64,000 nucleotides of DNA, from contig CAXSBZ010000013.1 in NCBI GenBank assembly GCA_964236465.1, forward strand, positions 14,115 to 78,114, given 5' to 3'. Source of the DNA: Mucilaginibacter_A sp964236465 (GTDB lineage: Bacteria; Bacteroidota; Bacteroidia; Sphingobacteriales; Sphingobacteriaceae). Under the pieces are notes generated by a model. That model was not told where the DNA came from and did not search any database. It saw nothing but the letters and a program-made list of their open reading frames with translations. Positions 1 through 8,511 of this stretch are shown here, one piece after another. The translations under genes were made by a program, and so were the position numbers. Position 1 is the stretch's first letter. Every line of letters begins with the position of its first letter.

Positions 1-1
1 T

Positions 2-205
2 GCTGCTTGGACAGAACAAAAAGAAAACAAGATCAGTGGCAAAAAGACAACTTTGGGTTCTACGAAAGACGAAACCCGCAAAGCTGCTTTGGCTGCCGAA
101 ACCAAGAAAAATGCTGACCGTGCTGCAGCAATTGTTGCTAAAAACACGCCACCAGCTCCAGCACCTGTTGTTGTGGATGCAGCAACCGAAACTCCGGCCG
201 AATAA
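2..205 (+). CDS. rpsP: 30S ribosomal protein S16, C-terminal part (5' end outside window)
   Basis: The frame is open from the window edge and encodes the last 67 residues of a protein ending in an alanine- and proline-rich tail (…KNTPPAPAPVVV…). In Bacteroidota, rpsP lies directly upstream of rimM and carries a low-complexity C-terminal extension beyond the S16 core, which is what is seen here. The conserved core lies outside the window, so the call rests on the tail and on rimM following 77 bp downstream. It could be another basic, Ala-rich protein, but the synteny is strong. Confidence 0.7.
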   Translation, partial: AAWTEQKENKISGKKTTLGSTKDETRKAALAAETKKNADRAAAIVAKNTPPAPAPVVVDAATETPAE

Positions 206-223
206 TTAGAACAAACTACATTT

Positions 224-268
224 AAGTATAGCGAAGCTTTATTATAAGAGCTTCGCTATACTTGTTTT
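224..268 (+). terminator. Hairpin between rpsP and rimM
   Basis: Perfect 15-bp inverted repeat (224-238 with 249-263) around a 10-nt loop, followed by a short T run. It begins 18 bp after the rpsP stop and ends 20 bp before the rimM start. It could be a terminator or attenuator lowering rimM expression relative to rpsP. Confidence 0.7.
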
Positions 269-282
269 AAGCCCTTTTATTG

Positions 283-807
283 ATGACCACAGAAGATTGT
301 TTCCGCTTAGGCACAGTGACCAAAACTCGCGGCTTGAAAGGTGAACTGCAAGTTTTTATCGCTTTTGAAGAACCTGAAAAACTAAAATTTAACAGTTTGT
401 TTATCGAGATTTCGGGTAAACTGGTTCCGTATTTTATCACTTTTTTTAAGTTGCCGATGAAAAACGTAGCTTACCTGCAATTGGAGGATGTGGACACGAT
501 TGAAAAAGCGGCCGTATTGGTCAAAAAAGAGGTTTTTCTCCCCAATAAACTCAAACCCAAAAAAAAGAAAAGCGATTTTGGGTTGAAGGATTTGCTGCAT
601 TTTATTGCGGTAGATGTAAATGAAGGCGAACTGGGCGAAATTATCGAAATCCACGAGTTTCCGCAGCAACTGATTGCAACTGTTCCTTACAAAAACCGGG
701 AAGTGCTTTTCCCGCTCAACGAAAGCATTATCAAAAGCATTGATGTAGTAAAAGGTAGTGTGCTGGTGGATTTGCCCGAAGGCTTGCTGGATGTTTACTT
801 GGATTAA
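283..807 (+). CDS. rimM: Ribosome maturation factor RimM
   Basis: 174-residue protein that binds S19 and helps 30S head assembly. The N-terminal half (TVTKTRGLKGELQVF, then a beta-barrel segment to about residue 90) and the C-terminal PRC-barrel half (ELGEIIEIHEFPQQLIATV) match RimM in order and length. The ATG at 283 is preferred; an in-frame TTG at 280 would add one residue. It follows rpsP, the usual arrangement, and ends 8 bp before an inverted pair of the dispersed motif. Confidence 0.95.
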   Translation: MTTEDCFRLGTVTKTRGLKGELQVFIAFEEPEKLKFNSLFIEISGKLVPYFITFFKLPMKNVAYLQLEDVDTIEKAAVLVKKEVFLPNKLKPKKKKSDFGLKDLLHFIAVDVNEGELGEIIEIHEFPQQLIATVPYKNREVLFPLNESIIKSIDVVKGSVLVDLPEGLLDVYLD

Positions 808-814
808 AATGCTG

Positions 815-858
815 ATACTGTTTTTATCGTTATAAATTTATGCTGATAAAAACAGCAT
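815..858. repeat. Inverted pair of the dispersed 12-bp motif after rimM
   Basis: Copies at 815-826 (ATACTGTTTTTA) and 847-858 (TAAAAACAGCAT) face each other and can form a stem of about 14 bp just after the rimM stop, so this is a likely terminator. Confidence 0.7.
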
Positions 859-894
859 TTACTTTTAAAAGCTTGTTAGTTATTAAACAAAATT

Positions 895-1434
895 ATGCCT
901 GATAACAAAAGTGTTCCGGCTATCTCGGATCAAATTTTAGAAAACAAAATTTATTTTTTACGAGAGCAGAAAGTAATGCTGGACAGTGATTTGGCAGAAC
1001 TTTATAATGTAGAAACGAGAGTATTGAACCAAGCTGTCAATAGAAATAAAGAACGTTTCCCAGAAGATTTTATGTTTCAATTGAACAAGCCGGAATGGGA
1101 TAACTTGAGATCACAAATTGTGATCTCAAGTTATGGCGGACGAAGAACTTTACCTTACGCTTTTACAGAACATGGTGTGTTGATGTTATCAAGCCTATTA
1201 AATAGCTCTCAAGCAATTCAAGTAAATATTCAGGTTATGCGAATTTTTACACGGATTAGGCAAGCGTTAACAGACCACACCAAATTAAGTATTGAAATTG
1301 CAGAAATTAAAAAACAATTAAACAATCACAGCCAAAACATTGAAGTAGTTTTTAAATACCTGGATGAATTATCTGCTAAAAAAGAAGCAGAAAGCCCACG
1401 AAAACGTATCGGATTTAAGTCTGACGATTTGTAG
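895..1434 (+). CDS. ORF6N domain-containing DNA-binding protein
   Basis: 179-residue protein. Residues about 15-105 match the ORF6N domain (ENKIYFLREQKVMLDSDLAE, VLNQAVNRNKERFPEDFMFQL, then GGRRTLPYAFTEHGVLMLSS), a predicted DNA-binding module related to KilA-N and common in phages and genomic islands. The C-terminal 60 residues are a charged, probably coiled-coil tail. No phage genes lie beside it. Its own coding sequence holds a perfect 17-bp-arm palindrome at 1100-1134. The biological role is unknown; it may be a cargo gene or a transcription factor. Confidence 0.85.
   Translation: MPDNKSVPAISDQILENKIYFLREQKVMLDSDLAELYNVETRVLNQAVNRNKERFPEDFMFQLNKPEWDNLRSQIVISSYGGRRTLPYAFTEHGVLMLSSLLNSSQAIQVNIQVMRIFTRIRQALTDHTKLSIEIAEIKKQLNNHSQNIEVVFKYLDELSAKKEAESPRKRIGFKSDDL
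1100..1134. repeat. Perfect inverted repeat inside the ORF6N gene
   Basis: Two 17-nt arms (1100-1116 and 1118-1134, core TTGAGATCACAA / TTGTGATCTCAA) around a single central A. It lies in codons for the conserved segment NLRSQIVISSYGG. Confidence 0.9.
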
Positions 1435-1465
1435 TAATGCTTCTTTTATCGCTATTTTTTCAGCA

Positions 1466-3004
1466 TTATCCCGCCCAACCTTCCCGGTCCAAACTTCTAA
1501 ACTGGATCGCTTCTGCCAAATGCTCTATTTGAATATCTTCTTTTCCGGCCAGATCAGCAATTGTGCGGGCAACTTTTAAGATACGGTCATAAGCACGGGC
1601 ACTTAAACCTAATTTTTCCATTGCTTTTTTGAGGAGGATTTGCCCGGCTTCGCTGATTTTGCAAACCTGGCGCACCATTTTGGATTCCATTTGCGCATTG
1701 CAGTGCAAATCAGGTTTTTCGGCAAATCGTGCCTGTTGGATTTCTCTGGCTTTGATCACGCGCTCGCGGATGACTTCACTTTTTTCGGAAACTCTTTCTG
1801 AAGATAACTCTGTAAAATTTACGGGCGTTACTTCCACATGCAAATCAATCCTGTCAAGCAACGGACCCGAAATCTTACTTAAATACTTTTGTACGATGCC
1901 CGGCCCGCAAACACATTCGCGATCGGGATGATTGTAATAACCGCAGGGGCAAGGGTTCATGGAAGCTATCAGCATAAAACTCGAAGGATAATCTACGCTC
2001 ATTTTAGCACGTGAAATGGTTACTTTTCGCTCTTCCAACGGTTGGCGCATCACTTCCAAAACCGTTCTTTTAAACTCCGGCAATTCGTCCAGAAACAAAA
2101 CGCCATTATGTGCCAAAGAAATTTCACCGGGCTGCGGATTTCCACCACCGCCAACCAAAGCCACATCGGAAACGGTATGGTGCGGCGAACGAAACGGCCG
2201 CACCGAAACTAGCGCATCCGCAGCAGCGAGCTTTCCGGCAACAGAATGAATTTTAGTCGTTTCTAAAGCTTCAGATAAACTTAGCGGCGGTAAAATAGAA
2301 GGCAGCCGTTTGGCCAGCATTGTTTTACCAGCTCCGGGCGGGCCGATCAGGATCGCATTATGGCCACCGGCAGCCGCAATTTCCAGCGAACGTTTGATGT
2401 TTTCCTGTCCTTTTACATCCGAAAAATCGGCTTCGTACAAACTGATGCTGCGGTAAAACTCATCGCGTGTATTCACTACTTCTTCTTCCAGCGGCTTTTC
2501 TCCGTTCAAAAAATCAACCACTTCCGTAATCGAACTCACCCCAAAAACAGCCAAACTATCTACAATGGCAGCTTCCCGCGCATTTTGTTTGGGTAGGATA
2601 AAACCTTTGTAGCCTTCTTTTCGAGCCTGGATCGCAATTGGCAACGCACCACGGATCGGCTGCAATCCACCGTCTAACGATAATTCTCCCATAATGAGAT
2701 ACTTGTCCAATTCGTCCGGCGAGATTTGTCCTGACGCCGCTAAAACGCCAATTGCAATCGTTAAATCGTAGGAAGAACCTTCTTTACGCACATCTGCCGG
2801 AGCCATATTGACCACAACCTGCTGTTTGGGCATGTGGTAATTACAGTTTTTTAAAGCTGATTTAACACGGAAATAACTCTCTTTTATCGCATTATCAGGC
2901 AGGCCAACCACATAATATTTTGTACCGCCAGTTATGTTTACTTCAACGGTTATCGTAGTTGCTTCAATGCCGTAAACAGCACTGCCAAAAGTTTTTACAA
3001 GCAC
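1466..3004 (-). CDS. comM: YifB/ComM family Mg-chelatase-like AAA+ ATPase
   Basis: 512 residues, full length for the family. N-terminal Lon-like domain (VNMAPADVRKEGSSYDLTIA around residue 65-85), then the Mg-chelatase AAA+ core with Walker A GPPGAGKT at 221-228, Walker B FLDELPEF near 305, a Cys-rich stretch (CPCGYYNHPDRECVCG) near 360 and a C-terminal helical domain. ComM in Haemophilus and Vibrio is a hexameric branch-migration helicase acting during natural transformation; the family is also widespread in bacteria with no known competence. It shares strand with ffh upstream. Its presence fits, but does not prove, competence. Confidence 0.93.
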   Translation of the reverse strand: MLVKTFGSAVYGIEATTITVEVNITGGTKYYVVGLPDNAIKESYFRVKSALKNCNYHMPKQQVVVNMAPADVRKEGSSYDLTIAIGVLAASGQISPDELDKYLIMGELSLDGGLQPIRGALPIAIQARKEGYKGFILPKQNAREAAIVDSLAVFGVSSITEVVDFLNGEKPLEEEVVNTRDEFYRSISLYEADFSDVKGQENIKRSLEIAAAGGHNAILIGPPGAGKTMLAKRLPSILPPLSLSEALETTKIHSVAGKLAAADALVSVRPFRSPHHTVSDVALVGGGGNPQPGEISLAHNGVLFLDELPEFKRTVLEVMRQPLEERKVTISRAKMSVDYPSSFMLIASMNPCPCGYYNHPDRECVCGPGIVQKYLSKISGPLLDRIDLHVEVTPVNFTELSSERVSEKSEVIRERVIKAREIQQARFAEKPDLHCNAQMESKMVRQVCKISEAGQILLKKAMEKLGLSARAYDRILKVARTIADLAGKEDIQIEHLAEAIQFRSLDREGWAG

Positions 3005-3087
3005 AGGAAATCAGATTAAAATTTCCTGAAATTAACTAAAAATTAATAATAGTAAGCATAAGAATAATTATACCAAAAAAGTAGTGG

Positions 3088-3134
3088 TAAAAGAAGCATA
3101 TTAAAATCTTTTTTTATAGCGAATGCTTCTTTTA
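3088..3134. repeat. Oppositely oriented pair of the dispersed motif between ffh and comM
   Basis: TAAAAGAAGCAT at 3088-3099 and ATGCTTCTTTTA at 3123-3134 form a 12-bp inverted pair with a 23-nt spacer. Confidence 0.8.
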
Positions 3135-3141
3135 GCACATA

Positions 3142-3173
3142 AAAAAACCGGAGTTTAATTTCCGGTTTTTTTA
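3142..3173 (-). terminator. Rho-independent terminator of ffh
   Basis: AAAAAACCGGA (3142-3152) pairs with TCCGGTTTTTT (3161-3171) around an 8-nt loop and is flanked by A and T runs on both sides. It starts 10 bp after the ffh stop codon on the minus strand. Confidence 0.85.
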
Positions 3174-3182
3174 TTTTATCAA

Positions 3183-4511
3183 TTATTGTTTTGGCATATT
3201 CTTCATCATTTTAGCCATTTGTGCGGGGTTGCTAAATTGCTTCATCATTTTCTTCATATCGTCAAACTGTTTAATCAAACGGTTCACTTCTGCCAACTCA
3301 TTGCCCGAACCTTTTGCAATCCGTACACGGCGGCTTTGGTTGATGATATCCGGATTTTCTTTTTCTTTGGGCGTCATGGATTGAATAATGGCTTCAATAG
3401 ATTTAAAGGCATCATCTTGAATATCAATATCTTTCATCGCTTTTCCAACGCCGGGGATCATACCCATCAGATCTTTCATGTTGCCCATTTTTTTGATCTG
3501 TTGGATCTGGCCAAAAAAGTCGTTGAAGTCGAACTTGTTTTTGCGGATTTTCTTTTGCAGTTCGGCGGATTCCTTTTCGTCAAACTGCTGCTGTGCACGT
3601 TCAACCAAAGATATCACATCGCCCATTCCTAAAATTCTGGACGACATCCGGTCCGGGTGGAAAACGTCTATTGCTTCCATTTTCTCGCCCGTACCAATAA
3701 ATTTGATCGGTTTGTTGACAACGGATTTGATGGACAGTGCTGCCCCGCCGCGTGTATCGCCATCCAGTTTGGTTAAAACAGCTCCGGTGAAATCTAAACG
3801 ATCATTGAAAACTTTAGCTGTATTTACCGCATCCTGGCCGGTCATGGCATCTACCACAAACAAAATCTCTTGCGGGTTTAATGCTTTTTTTACCTGCTCA
3901 ATTTCCACCATCATGGCTTCATCGATGGCCAAACGGCCGGCAGTATCCACAATTAAAACGTTGTTGCCGTTCTGTTTTGCCTGTGCCAGTCCTTCCAAAG
4001 CAATTGCAATCGGATCTTTGGATTCTGTGTTGGCATAAACCGGCACACCAACCTGCTCGCCCAAAACCTTTAATTGCTCTATTGCAGCCGGCCGATAAAC
4101 GTCTCCCGCAACCAGTAAAGGCTTTTTATTTTTTTGTGTTTTGAGATAGTTAGCCAGCTTCCCAGAGAATGTGGTTTTACCGGCACCGTTCAATCCGGCA
4201 ATCAAAATAATGGTTGGGTTTCCTTGCAAAGTGAGTTCGGCCGTGGTTCCGCCCATCAGTTGGGTCAACTCATCGCTCATAATTTTGGTGAGCAACTGGC
4301 CTGGAGAAATTGATGTCAGCACGTTTTCGCCCAAAGCTTTTTGTCGCACTTCATCGGTAAAAGCTTTGGCTGTTTTATAGTTTACGTCGGCATCGAGCAA
4401 AGCTTTGCGGATTTCTTTCATGGTTTCGGCCACGTTGATTTCCGTGATCGAACCTTGTCCTTTTAAAACTTTGAATGCGCGGTCAAGTTTATCCGAAAGA
4501 TTATCAAACAT
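3183..4511 (-). CDS. ffh: Signal recognition particle protein Ffh (SRP54)
   Basis: 442-residue SRP GTPase that binds signal peptides of nascent inner-membrane proteins and docks with FtsY. N-terminal four-helix bundle at 1-90, G domain with G1 GLNGAGKTT at 106-114, DTAGR near 190 and TKLDGDTRGG near 245, then a methionine-rich M domain from about 300 ending in MKNMPKQ. Length and domain order are normal. No 4.5S RNA gene is visible next to it. Confidence 0.98.
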   Translation of the reverse strand: MFDNLSDKLDRAFKVLKGQGSITEINVAETMKEIRKALLDADVNYKTAKAFTDEVRQKALGENVLTSISPGQLLTKIMSDELTQLMGGTTAELTLQGNPTIILIAGLNGAGKTTFSGKLANYLKTQKNKKPLLVAGDVYRPAAIEQLKVLGEQVGVPVYANTESKDPIAIALEGLAQAKQNGNNVLIVDTAGRLAIDEAMMVEIEQVKKALNPQEILFVVDAMTGQDAVNTAKVFNDRLDFTGAVLTKLDGDTRGGAALSIKSVVNKPIKFIGTGEKMEAIDVFHPDRMSSRILGMGDVISLVERAQQQFDEKESAELQKKIRKNKFDFNDFFGQIQQIKKMGNMKDLMGMIPGVGKAMKDIDIQDDAFKSIEAIIQSMTPKEKENPDIINQSRRVRIAKGSGNELAEVNRLIKQFDDMKKMMKQFSNPAQMAKMMKNMPKQ

Positions 4512-4817
4512 CGTTTAAATTATTTTAAATTAGCACGCAAAGTTAGGGTTTTGAAGCTATATGCGCTAAATAGAAATTACTGACTTGTAAGAAACTGTTT
4601 AAAATTTGTTCAATTGATTTCCGATGCTTCTTTTATCACCTAAAAAATGGTGAGCATTTAATTTTGGTTCAATAAATTGGTATAGAAACCAATTTTTATA
4701 GGGTAAAAAAAGCATTGACATTTTTTTCTGATATAAATTTAAACGTGCCCTAATACATAAAAACAATTTTAAGAAATGTACCTTTTCAGAGAATATTTTT
4801 TATCAAAATAATTTGTT
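4512..4817. other. 306-bp intergenic region with two motif copies
   Basis: AT-rich gap between divergent ffh and the barrel gene. It contains exact dispersed-motif copies at 4624-4635 and 4704-4715 and a small hairpin (ATTGGT … ACCAAT) at about 4676-4693. Promoters for both genes must lie here, but no convincing TTTG/TAnnTTTG pair was identified. Confidence 0.6.
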
Positions 4818-6077
4818 ATGAATAAACTATTTACACTTGTTCTGTTGATACTATTGGCTATAAAAGCTGATGCGCAAAATGCGGATAGTTCAAAATTGAA
4901 AGTATTTATTGATTGTAGGACAGGATGTGATCTTACTTATATCAAGTCTGAAATCCCGATTGTTGACTTTGTGCTGGACCGGCTTGCTGCGGATGCACAT
5001 ATCCTTGTTACCAATCAGCCTATCGGGAGCGGGGGCAGGCAATATCAACTGAATATTTACGGGCAACACAAGTATAAAAATATAAGCGATACACTTACAT
5101 TTAACACAACTGCCAATGCTACTGCTTCGGAAATCCGACAAAAGCTATTGCAGTATTTAATGGTTGGCCTGTCTCCCTTGGTAGCAAAAACCCTTTATTC
5201 TAAAACAATTAAAATAACCATGAAAGATGAGGAAAGTGCCAAGGCCGCAGTTTCCGAAACTACTAATAAGGACAAATGGAATTTATGGGTATATAATATT
5301 TCCGGAAGCGGTAATGTAAGTGCAGAACAAATTTATAAAAACAACGTGTTGAGCTCGAATTTTTCTGCCGATCGTATCACCAATAAATTAAAGGTACATT
5401 TTAACTTAAACGGCAACTTGCGAAATTCTACCTTTGATTACGACACGGTTAAATACACCGTAAAAAATACAGACTACAACTTTTACCATTACCTTTCCAA
5501 GTCTTTTAGCCCGCATTGGAGTGTTGGTTATCAAGTAAGCCTTTCTAACAATACATTCAATAACATTAAACGTTCGTTGTATTTTGGCCCGGCCATTGAA
5601 TTTAATATTTTTAAATATAAAGATGTAAACGACCGGTTTTTTGTTCTCCGTTATGGCCCTGATGTTACCAATAACCATTATTACGACACTACTATTTATT
5701 ACAAACAAAAGGAAACCATTTATGGCCAGCGGTTTTCGGCAGCACTTATTTTAAATAAAAAATGGGGGACTTTTAACAGCGGCATTTATTACCGTAATTA
5801 TTTACAAAACCCCAAGCTAAACTCAAAAGGTATCAATGCCAGGGCCGATGTAAAAGTAACAGGCAGCCTCTCTTTTTTTGTATATATAGATGCCAACCTT
5901 ATACACGACCAGATAAACCTGGTAAAAAGCGGGGCAACAGAACAAGAGGTATTGACCAGACAGCGACAATTAGCATCTAATTATAATTACAATACTTCTT
6001 TCGGACTAAATTTTAGGTTTGGCAGTATCCTGAACAATTTTGTTAACCCAAGCTTCCAAAGCTACCATGGTTTTTAA
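4818..6077 (+). CDS. Secreted protein with predicted C-terminal outer-membrane barrel, function unknown
   Basis: 419 residues. Signal peptide at 1-20 (LFTLVLLILLAIKADAQ). An N-terminal domain of about 130 residues contains a Cys pair (CRTGCD) and is followed by alternating aromatic strands rich in Tyr and Asn (YNFYHYLSKSF, WSVGYQVSLSNN, FGPAIEFNIF) typical of a Bacteroidota outer-membrane beta-barrel, ending in FGLNFRFGSILNNF. I do not recognise a named family. Gene neighbours give no functional clue and it appears to be a single-gene unit. Confidence 0.7.
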   Translation: MNKLFTLVLLILLAIKADAQNADSSKLKVFIDCRTGCDLTYIKSEIPIVDFVLDRLAADAHILVTNQPIGSGGRQYQLNIYGQHKYKNISDTLTFNTTANATASEIRQKLLQYLMVGLSPLVAKTLYSKTIKITMKDEESAKAAVSETTNKDKWNLWVYNISGSGNVSAEQIYKNNVLSSNFSADRITNKLKVHFNLNGNLRNSTFDYDTVKYTVKNTDYNFYHYLSKSFSPHWSVGYQVSLSNNTFNNIKRSLYFGPAIEFNIFKYKDVNDRFFVLRYGPDVTNNHYYDTTIYYKQKETIYGQRFSAALILNKKWGTFNSGIYYRNYLQNPKLNSKGINARADVKVTGSLSFFVYIDANLIHDQINLVKSGATEQEVLTRQRQLASNYNYNTSFGLNFRFGSILNNFVNPSFQSYHGF

Positions 6078-6235
6078 TCATTTATTAAATTTTACTTGTT
6101 CGCGTAGTAAAACAAGTTTATAGTGTCAGTAACATACTTCTTTTAGCACCTAAAAGTTATGATGGTTTGTCTCATTTTAAAACATGTTTAGGATGACAAG
6201 AGCTTTCTTTATATTTAAGAAATTACACATTGTTA

Positions 6236-7306
6236 TTACCTGAAGTAAGGAAATTTGTAGGTGATGCCCAACGCCAGACTTTGATAAGCTTGGAGGCGAT
6301 GAGAAGTATTGGGATCGTAAAGCAGGGTGCCTATTACGCTAACGTTGACCAAGCGATTGACTTTTGCTATTAATGTGCCGTCCAGTCGATGTGTCATGTT
6401 GAAAAAGCTGTTGTACGGCACAAAAATCAGGTATCGGGCTTTTAGGTTGATGTTTTTGGCAATGTCTTTATCAATATTGGAAACGATTTGAAAAGCCAGC
6501 TGGTTCAGCACTTTCTGGCCGTAGCGAACACCATAAACCGCCGTTGTATCATTTTGATAAACGGATTTGCTCAACACAAACGTTTGCCGCGCTGTTCCTG
6601 TACCGAAACGCATACTGAAATACGAAACGGGCTTGTACTCAAAACCGACGGATTCTGTGAGATAACCGGGGGACAAAAACCTGGAAATAAGTGTGGGCGC
6701 AACAGTTACATCGCTGGAATAAGTGAAACCTTCATCAAATTGTGATTCAAAACTGAGCGAGCCGTAAAAATCCCAATGCTTGGAAAAGTTGATGGAAACT
6801 TTATTGTCCCAAAAAATACGGTCGTTGGTTTTGCGCTCCAGCTGGCCGCGGTTTTTTACTTTTCCGTAAAGCAGAATCAGTTCCGAAGTAAAATCCTTTC
6901 CATCTTTATTATACTCGGTTTTATAATCGAAATTAGAACCGATCGCGACAGAACTTATTCCGCCGGAACTCCAGTTGTTGCTAAAAGCGGATTGGTTGAG
7001 GTTCAGTCCGAAAAGCACATTGTTGCGCCAATAACTCACTTTATAATCCAAACCCGGAACCAAAATATATTCGGGCCTTAAACTGAGCGGCTGCAACCGG
7101 ACGGGCAAAATATTGCGGCCGGGTTCTATCCGGAAACTATTTAAAAGATTGGTGTCGATTTTTACAGTATCAAGTCTCAGGCTATCGGTTTTGAGAGAAT
7201 CAGTTTTGATGGTATCGATTTTTACAGAATCTCGTTTTTGGGCATTGGCACGATGAAAAAGTAGTGCTAAAAGAAGTATCAACAAAAAAGCCGGAAGCTT
7301 GTGCAT
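6236..7306 (-). CDS. DUF3078 domain-containing outer-membrane protein
   Basis: The start at 7306 gives a clean signal peptide (MHKLPAFLLILLLALLFHRANA); a longer frame to 7366 would place 20 residues before it. After the leader is a degenerate repeat of the unit D-(S/T)-(L/V)-K-x-D (residues about 25-50). The rest is a beta-rich domain matching DUF3078 (SYWRNNVLFGLNLNQSAFSNNWSSGG type segment, then barrel strands). Family members are Bacteroidota outer-membrane proteins of unknown role. The codons of the signal peptide include an exact copy of the dispersed motif at 7268-7279. Confidence 0.85.
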   Translation of the reverse strand: MHKLPAFLLILLLALLFHRANAQKRDSVKIDTIKTDSLKTDSLRLDTVKIDTNLLNSFRIEPGRNILPVRLQPLSLRPEYILVPGLDYKVSYWRNNVLFGLNLNQSAFSNNWSSGGISSVAIGSNFDYKTEYNKDGKDFTSELILLYGKVKNRGQLERKTNDRIFWDNKVSINFSKHWDFYGSLSFESQFDEGFTYSSDVTVAPTLISRFLSPGYLTESVGFEYKPVSYFSMRFGTGTARQTFVLSKSVYQNDTTAVYGVRYGQKVLNQLAFQIVSNIDKDIAKNINLKARYLIFVPYNSFFNMTHRLDGTLIAKVNRLVNVSVIGTLLYDPNTSHRLQAYQSLALGITYKFPYFR

Positions 7307-7382
7307 ATCGGGCAAAGAAAAGCAAAAATGAATTTTTTCAGAAGTAATTTTTATTTTTTCGCCCAAAAACTAACTGTCGGTT

Positions 7383-7712
7383 TTAAAAGTATTTTCGCCA
7401 TGAAAATAATTTTCTGCGTTTTAAATAATCCGGAAAGGCATCGTTGGCATAAGCTTCCCGCTCAAAAACAATATTCATGTACGCTTCATGGTGATTGTTG
7501 TAAATCAATCGGTTATACAAATAATTAAGCAGGTAAAAGAAGTAAAACGGGATCACTAACAACTCTAATTGCTGGCGTAGATGAATGATTTCGTGCCGGA
7601 TCATCACTTCATCAAACCGAGATTTTTTCAGCTTCACCAAAATAAAAGGAAACAATGCCATGCCGTTTGCACGGAGCGAAGGAACAACCAAAACGGGATA
7701 ACGCCACTTCAT
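7383..7712 (-). CDS. Small membrane protein with HExxH metallopeptidase-like motif
   Basis: 109 residues. Contains HEIIH (near residue 41) followed by a hydrophobic segment (LLVIPFYFFYLLNYLYNRLIY) and an EREAYAND motif, an arrangement seen in membrane zinc peptidases of the M56/M48 type where a downstream Glu is the third ligand. It is much shorter than such peptidases, so enzymatic activity is uncertain. Its start overlaps the stop of the upstream gene by 4 bp (ATGA), so the two are co-translated. Confidence 0.65.
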   Translation of the reverse strand: MKWRYPVLVVPSLRANGMALFPFILVKLKKSRFDEVMIRHEIIHLRQQLELLVIPFYFFYLLNYLYNRLIYNNHHEAYMNIVFEREAYANDAFPDYLKRRKLFSWRKYF

Positions 7713-8461
7713 TTTTTGGGTTGTAACGGTGGCAAATAATAAGCGGACGGATTGCGCCGAAAACGGTTGTAGCAGGATTTGATATAACTGATAAAATCGT
7801 AGTCGTTCAGCATCACCACCATGTTATAATCCGGCCGGTAACGGTACATAAAACTGTTGAGGAGATCACCTTTTAAACCGGTAACGGAACTTACTGCAAT
7901 GCGGTTAAATCGGGCATCTACAATCTGCGCTTTGTAATCACGATCAATGATTTCGCGGAGTTTGCTGGCGTTTCGGCCGCGGCGGCTCAGCATGTTGTAA
8001 ATTGCATCGATGCCAATCCCGGCACCGTTGCTGCCCACAGTTAGCAAATCTTTATTAGCCAAAGCACCATAAACCTGGTTGAACTCACGCTTGTTTTCAT
8101 CCAGCTTTTTTTGTGCACTTAAAGCACTGTCTCTGATCGTAACTTCCCGCAAAATAATACTGGAGCGTTTCAAATAAACCGGAATGGTTTGCAAAGCAAA
8201 TATCCTAATCGTATCATTGTAATAACCTATTTTTGAGAAGATAAGCAAATCGTTCAGCCTTACAGGCATGGTAAATTCACCTTTCAAATTGTTAAAAGTA
8301 TTTGCTTTTGTGCGAAGGTTACTAACCAGAACCCGTGCAATCCGTTCTTTCGTTGCCTGATCAAAAACTATTCCCTGAATCGGTTTTTCCTGTGCATACA
8401 GCTTTCCAAATAGCAGCAAAAAGCAAAACCCACACAGCAAATATTTTAGCATTATCCACAA
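7709..8461 (-). CDS. Carboxypeptidase-like regulatory domain-containing secreted protein
   Basis: 250 residues with an N-terminal signal peptide (YLLCGFCFLLLFGKLYAQ). Residues about 27-100 are a CarboxypepD_reg-like beta-sandwich (IQGIVFDQATKERIARVLVSN, GEFTMPVRLNDLLIFSKIGY), the module that also starts TonB-linked receptors. The remaining 150 residues are alpha/beta without a recognised family. An alternative start three codons later (8452) is equally plausible. It is followed by the HEIIH protein with a 4-bp overlap. Probably periplasmic or anchored at the envelope. Confidence 0.75.
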   Translation of the reverse strand: MWIMLKYLLCGFCFLLLFGKLYAQEKPIQGIVFDQATKERIARVLVSNLRTKANTFNNLKGEFTMPVRLNDLLIFSKIGYYNDTIRIFALQTIPVYLKRSSIILREVTIRDSALSAQKKLDENKREFNQVYGALANKDLLTVGSNGAGIGIDAIYNMLSRRGRNASKLREIIDRDYKAQIVDARFNRIAVSSVTGLKGDLLNSFMYRYRPDYNMVVMLNDYDFISYIKSCYNRFRRNPSAYYLPPLQPKK

Positions 8462-8511
8462 AACTACTTTACAAAATTGAAATTTTGCCGCTCCTTAACA
8501 ATAATTAACTT

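Noticed and set aside
2005..2020. Second parS-like site (CACGTGAAA) inside comM
   Set aside because: Only the right half matches; the left half does not complete the palindrome.
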